A stretch of 64,000 nt of DNA from Atriophallophorus winterbourni (lineage: Eukaryota > Platyhelminthes > Trematoda > Plagiorchiida > Microphallidae). Position 1 is the first letter of the stretch. Every line of letters starts with the position of its first letter. The stretch spans positions 212,051-276,050 of the forward strand of contig JACCGJ010013582.1 in NCBI GenBank assembly GCA_013407085.1, written 5' to 3'. Positions 58,342-64,000 of this stretch are shown here, piece by piece. The translations under genes were made by a program, and so were the position numbers. The notes under the pieces are model-generated. The model was not told the DNA's origin, did not search any database, and was given only the letters and a program-made list of their open reading frames with translations.

Positions 58342-59970
58342 AGAATGCGAACGTTAAATTATCAAGATATTGTAATATTGTAATTTATTTTATTTAAAAT
58401 AATTATGTACCAAACCTCCGTTGCAATATATCATTATTGATCAATATTCAAAAATGTTTATTATAACACGATTTTTGCGAATTTTCTTAGAAACTGAGTC
58501 ATTGTAAAAACGTTAAGAATATTTGAATCCAGCTACAAAGTGTTCTCATTGCAATCAATATATTCACATTAGAGTGAATGTAGCAAATTCAAATATTTTC
58601 TCACATTAATAGAAATTTATTTTACGTGAAGAAAAGCGTTAAACCATTAGAGATAATTAACCACAGCGAGTCAAATGTTGTACAGAAAGACTTGGTACGA
58701 GAAGAAAGTCAACAAGTCAGCGTCCTGATTAAACACAACTGAATCACGCCAAAAACAGTATGCATCAATTTAATTTATAGGATAATAATTGCTTGGTTAT
58801 TGAAAAGTAATACAAAAAACATCAAATAAACTTCTCTTTTTTATTGAGCTCACCTTAACAGCAAATCGTGCAGTTTGCACTTATGAAATGGGGAAAGGTT
58901 GATGTGTATCTCATGACGTGGAGTAGTGTAAAAAAGTAAATATTGTTTCAACATGTAAATCACCGAATGACGAATGTATCATTAATCTTGAGCCTTCATA
59001 TCTTTGCATTCAAACCGTCGTTTTCAAAAGCGATATCTTTGAAGTGCTTAATCGCATATATTCGCCAGCATTAAGAAAATAGTAAAGCCTAACGATAAAC
59101 CATTGTTTTGCTGGCATGGCTCTCCATTCAATAATGAGAAACTCGCTTTCAGACAAATTTCTTCAACGTTGATGATTTATTTTTCGAATCTTCAAGGAAG
59201 TATATGAGTTAGGTGACATTCTCTTTCATTCCAAACCACAAAATCATAACTTGCATTAAATTATCGCTTAAAAGTCGAGATCGTTTAAAATGAATAGGTT
59301 AACGTAAAATTTGATGGGAGAGTAACCACTGGAAACAGACTTGCTGAAAATATAATCTTATTTGTTAAACTTCAGCAATATTGCATAGGATATAGTTCGA
59401 ATATTGGTTTTTCTGGAAGCAAGAAAGAGCGATGTCAATGTTTTAATAATCCACTTTTTATATGTTTAGTGAGGCAGATATTGTTTATCGCACATTCACA
59501 GAACAAACAGGGTAACTAAAATCGAATTACCATTATTTAATCTATGAAGCATTCGAATAACCGCGATTTAAACGAGTTTTTTCGCTCCGAAAAAACGACA
59601 GAAAAAAGACAACGTTTCTGTAATGTAATCTTTAAGTGATGCCATATTATTTAAAAATTCCATTTTAGCAAGCTTGCTATAAATAAAGATAAATTACCAT
59701 TTTATTCCTGTTTAAAGTTGTTCGGTGTATAGAAACTTCAAAAAACTACGTGAGAACTACATGAGAGAAAAAACCTATTCTAGTTTAAAGATTCGAGGTT
59801 TAAAAAGATTAATTTATAACATAGCAGCTTTTAACAGCACCACGACAACTGATCAAAATGGGTTTACAAAATTTATTGTTTTTACGAGTGACGTAGATTA
59901 TTATCATTGCGATATTATCTAGCTGTCCATTTTTCTACACGAAATAACTTCGAGTTCATGCATCTAGCTC
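58342..59970. other. Downstream flank of copy B
   Basis: Patchy similarity to 26810-28050 (for example GTGAATGTAGCAAATTCAAA near 58575) marks the right side of the duplicated segment. It contains the 3' UTR. No separate gene was seen. The 65-codon frame at 59725-59922 is unassigned. Confidence 0.45.
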
Positions 59971-60003
59971 CAGTATCAGCATCAGCATCGGTATCAGTAT
60001 CAC
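59971..60003. repeat. Short (ATCAGY)n microsatellite
   Basis: About five degenerate hexamers of the form CAGTAT/CAGCAT/CGGTAT. Confidence 0.7.
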
Positions 60004-62289
60004 AGGGCGGTAGTCGACCAAGTCGAAACGAGTGCCCTGATTATTTCGGAGGTGTGCTTGAAAACACACACCACTACCAGGATTGATTCGTAAGTAACAC
60101 AGGCATGTAAAACTGTGAATTGAAATTTATTTTTCATAAATTTAAGCAAATCGAAGCAAAATTTTCGATTGATCATCGCCAAAATTATATTGTTTTGCAT
60201 AGTACAACTGTTAATAATATTTAACCCGGGCATTTCTTATTTCGATATTGAACAATATAATATGAATATCTTCAGATGGATTTTAAGGCAATTCGGATGA
60301 GACGTAATTATTGAGTTTTCTTTTCATCTACAATAAAAAAACTTATTTTGAATATATTGAAAATATGCTTTTTGATTTTTGTGAGTTGTTTCGATGTTAT
60401 TTTCATTTAATGCTCATAATAAATAGTACATTTTATAGATTATCAATACTGATCACAAAGCTTGTTCCTCGTGCGTGAAAGTAGCTCGTAAATTATATGA
60501 GGTGAATCTACTTTTGTGTTCAATCAACTTTGAGACACAATTGAATATCTCAATAATAAACGCGAAAATGATCCTTTGTTCACATATTGCAAGGTAATAG
60601 CTTTCTGAAATAGTCCAAAAACATTTTAAGAGTAGATTAACACGGTAGTGGCGAAGCCGTATCGTACAGAGGTTAATATTATCCATGTTTTATTGCGGAA
60701 AATCTAAGTAATTCCCAAATTCTTATATTTGAAAAAAAATTTGAGGAATTGATTCTTGAATGCGTTTTGAAATTTCGTAATCCCTCTCATTAAAGGTTCG
60801 TCAAGCTTTTGCTTTTTATTAGAATAAACGATATAAACAAAAAATGGATAAACTTATGATATTCCGACTTCACCCAACTTCAAATGTTATATCCCAATTT
60901 TGGCTGCTAGTAATTTTATCCTGTCGAACACACGATTATTTTCCTTCCAATAACGCACTCCTTCCTAGTCCTGTCATAAGTCGCAAGGATTGTTATTATG
61001 GATTAAAGGCCGGTTGAACGCTTGCGAATTGATAAATTTGTGGTTTTGTTCATACGTTGCTTCCTACGAAATCAGACATGTGTTATCATGTTCAGCCGAT
61101 ATGCTTCACGTAAATTGACACAAATTTTGTGATTTTCTCGAAAACCTAGCAACCATAGAACAGGAAATAACACGGAATTTGTCATAGTTGGGTGCATTGG
61201 TGATTGAAAGTGAATTCATGGGTTTTCGCGCATCAAGAAACTATTAAGCTAATATAATATTCAACACTGTTAATTATTATAATATGCGTTCGTCAAAATT
61301 CATTGAATCATGTTTTCTCGAACAAACGTTCGCAAATTATATGAGTTCCTGATATGGAGTCTACCGTTACTCACATAGTAATAACCATTTTTCTATACAG
61401 CATAGTTCTAGCAAGCTGACAAAATTCTTTTGATAAACTATATCGCTGCTACTTCACGGTATCTAGGGCGTCACTCGTTTTGCTAATACATGATCCAATA
61501 TCATGCAAATCCAGCTGTAATAAAATGTGAATATCGATCCGCTCCACAAAATGGACTAAACGTTTCACTGAATTTAACAAACACGCCATCAATGCACGAT
61601 TAAAGTAGATGTTGCACATCTATTATGTTTGCTAAGTATAAATTCGAAAATAACGTTAAATTGAGCTAGATATCATATGATTTGTGTAGCTTTGATAATA
61701 TTAGTCTAAACAAGATATGTGGTAAATCATGTGGAGTGTTGGTTGCAAAATTATTTCCTAGTATTGCATCGGTTAATCTAATTCCGAATGGAGTTCAAAA
61801 TTAAGTTTATTCTTTTACCAATATTTTCTAGCTATTGACTTATCTTCGAACATCGTTCAGAGAATAACTCCCTTGTATAACAAGTATGTGGAATTGATTT
61901 TCACCTTGCAAGTACAATAGTTCTCTTTATTTTCAAAAATGCAGTTCTCAATAGTTCCTTATTTGACAATATTCTCAAAAATCTTATAACAATTTCGCTG
62001 ACTAGGCTACACAACGGACGATAATAGGGGAGAATTTTTGCTCTGAACATGAGAATTTTCTTACCACACTTTTAAGAATACAGTGAAGCACCCATTTGAA
62101 AAAATGTTCATTCGGCAAGCAGCAAGCGGTAGCATATCTCATGGTAAAATGTTAGTCATTCAAAACTATAGATCGAATTGTCTGGGATACTACTTCGCCG
62201 TAGAATTTTGTCTTCTACGAAAATATTTGCGCGCAAAAATCATTTGTACATTAAGTCTGGCCATGTTTGAGGCTGAATTCTACAAAAAT
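60004..62289. other. AT-rich non-coding stretch
   Basis: No gene, RNA or transposon protein was seen. Minus frames at 60233-60000 and 60686-60453 and a plus frame at 62083-62310 have no recognisable similarity. Confidence 0.4.
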
Positions 62290-62540
62290 ATTTCAAATAA
62301 AATTTCATAATTATCACATTGTGATTTCTTCGTGCAAACACATTGTTTCCATGTAACGAGTATAACGAGCTTACGCATTTTTTTCTGCTATAATCTAGAC
62401 AATTTTAAAAATATTCTGAATCGGTACCATTAGTCAACCGGTAGGTTTATTCGGCTTATTGGTAACTTCATAAAACATATACACAAAATTATATGCTGTA
62501 AATTGTTTGTTGCGAGACCTCTACAAGTCAGTCAACACAT
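62290..62540 (+). repeat. Leader of array 3
   Basis: This is the counterpart of 41975-42250, with the same order of marks (TTATCACATTGTGAT, ATGTAACGAG, TTTATACGGTTTC). It again lies directly upstream of the ~420-bp repeat. Confidence 0.5.
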
Positions 62541-62639
62541 TTATACGGTTTCCTTTCAATTGCTCAAAATTGACTATTAGTACGTGTTACAAGAATCTAA
62601 GCGTACGGTTTTAACAACTTTTGACTGATTCGTTCAAAC

Positions 62640-64000
62640 AAATATGGGCCGTCGTGATCAAATTTATAGATATTTCAAAGAACCTAGACTCATTAGTAGT
62701 GCCATAAACAATGAACGAATTTTGAAACCAAGCTCATAAAAACAGTACCTAAGAAATTAATCTGTAATAAGATATTTTTATACGATTCGAATTCCTGACG
62801 TGAAAATGAGATAATTTGGGCGACCACAATTAAAGTTGCGGGCTCTTTTACGACTGGTTGGGCAGACAAAGTTAAACAAATTTGCCATTCTCGAGAAAAA
62901 AATGAAGGATAAATTGCTATCGTTCATACGGTGGACAGTATGCCAGCTCGTTGGTCGTGGGGCAACAATGGTGAATATATCAGGCTCAACTCACATTCGA
63001 GAGTTAGTCGATGCAAGTTTTATGAGCATTATTAGGAACGGAACTCAAGAGCAGTGCTTACAATTTTGACCGTCAGCATCATATTTGTTCATATTTAAAC
63101 AAACGGTTACTAATGAGTAGTGTAAAAAATATTGAACGTAATCTATAACATGCACGAAAAACAAGAGTGCCCACGAAGTTAATCGGTGTTAGAATGAATT
63201 GTATCCGATCTTGAGAACTGACATGAATATCATCTTGGTTAGGTAACCACAGCAGTTTTCCTGTCTCATTCACGACTGTTCTGGCAGACAAAGCTACTTA
63301 ACTGTGCCAGTTCCGTTAAAGATTCATGAACGCGTAATTGCGATCGGACAACCGGTGTTTGGTAGAACGGATCGTACAGCTTGTAACAACAATGGTGATG
63401 AACACGTTAACAACTTGCAAACTAAAAGATTAATTTACTGCGGATAAGCTCTAATATGAGCAAATCTTGAGTCAAGTGTTTACGTTATGTACCGTTATGA
63501 TGAAATTTGTTTTTATTGCAAATATATTATTGCTGACGAGTAATGACAAAACCGATAAACGAATTCTTCAAACACACAGACACTTACAAGTCATATTGAA
63601 TGCGCTGCGGATAAGATCCAATAAGAGCAAAACTTGAGCCTAGTGCTTACATTATTAACCGTAATTTTCAAATGTTTGAATATTCAAAAATTGTTGGTAC
63701 TCCTGATTAGTGACAAAAATCTGAAACAACATACGCGAAACTCCACGTTGCCCATGAAAGTCATCGGTGTTAGCATGCACGTTATCTTATAAGAAGACCT
63801 AAAATGGGAATCTTTACTTTTGATGAGACCAGAAAACATTTCTTGGCTCTTCTAAGATGAATATTAGTTCGGTTAAGCGACCACAAAATTTGTTTTGGAA
63901 GTTCACTTTTTGTTGGGCAGACAAACCTAATAAAATATATAATTATTGCTTAAGATTCAATAACGCTTCATTGCAATCTAACAAAACATTGGACAGCAGA
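62640..64000 (+). repeat. ~420-bp tandem repeat array 3, runs off the window
   Basis: The CGTCGTGATCAAATTT-type mark falls at about 62655, 63075 and 63495, spaced 420, followed by a shortened unit with CGTAATTTTCAAATG at about 63660. Other unit marks are ACATGCACGAAAAACAAGAG near 63150 and ATACGCGAAACTCC near 63733. Same orientation as arrays 1 and 2. The right end is outside the window. Confidence 0.7.

Overview
The window reads as AT-rich invertebrate nuclear DNA with GT-AG introns, most likely from a parasitic flatworm and probably a blood fluke (Schistosomatidae). Three things support this: a small cluster of Ly6/CD59-type three-finger surface-protein genes with GPI tails, a gene class expanded in schistosomes; dense decayed non-LTR retrotransposons (CR1-like, RTE-like) and a Penelope-like fragment; and the base composition. 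The species assignment is inference, because no diagnostic repeat or rRNA is present.

Host genes. (1) On the minus strand at 3795-8009 there are two complete Ly6 exon sets. They splice in phase into one five-exon, two-domain, GPI-tailed protein of about 302 residues: the upstream set has exon 1 but no GPI tail, and the downstream set has a GPI tail but no exon 1. (2) On the plus strand at 22892-26809 there is an intact three-exon Ly6 gene of 142 residues (copy A). (3) On the plus strand at 55494-58341 lies its duplicate (copy B), with the same exon lengths and promoter, but a TGA replaces the first structural cysteine codon. (4) At 54682-54960 a small ORF with a signal-peptide-like start and a TATA box is a weaker candidate.

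Mobile DNA. 1.1-2.5 kb: Penelope-like RT fused to CR1-like RT. 13.1-18.9 kb: one nearly full-length CR1-like element followed by the front half of another. 28.3-33.2 kb: two divergent CR1-like relics. 34.85-38.85, 43.96-46.72 and 47.64-50.47 kb: three large copies of an APE-type element with a C-terminal zinc finger and a (CAA)n-like tail, called 'family Z' here; short 3' pieces of it lie at 9.1, 21.4, 23.2-23.8, 25.0-25.2, 40.8-41.4 and 46.8 kb. 50.7-53.9 kb: a full-length, lightly damaged RTE element on the minus strand with a probable target-site duplication. These elements fill most of the 30 kb between Ly6 copies A and B.

Satellite-like arrays. A degenerate tandem repeat of about 420 bp occurs at 19.1-21.0, 42.3-43.96 and 62.64-64.0 kb (running off the edge), always in the same orientation. 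At least two arrays are preceded by a shared leader. A broken start of the same array lies at 12.96-13.1 kb. I do not recognise this repeat. The remaining stretches (2.5-3.8, 8.1-12.9, 33.2-34.8, 38.9-40.4 and 59.9-62.3 kb) hold no gene I can support. No tRNA, rRNA or CRISPR array was seen.
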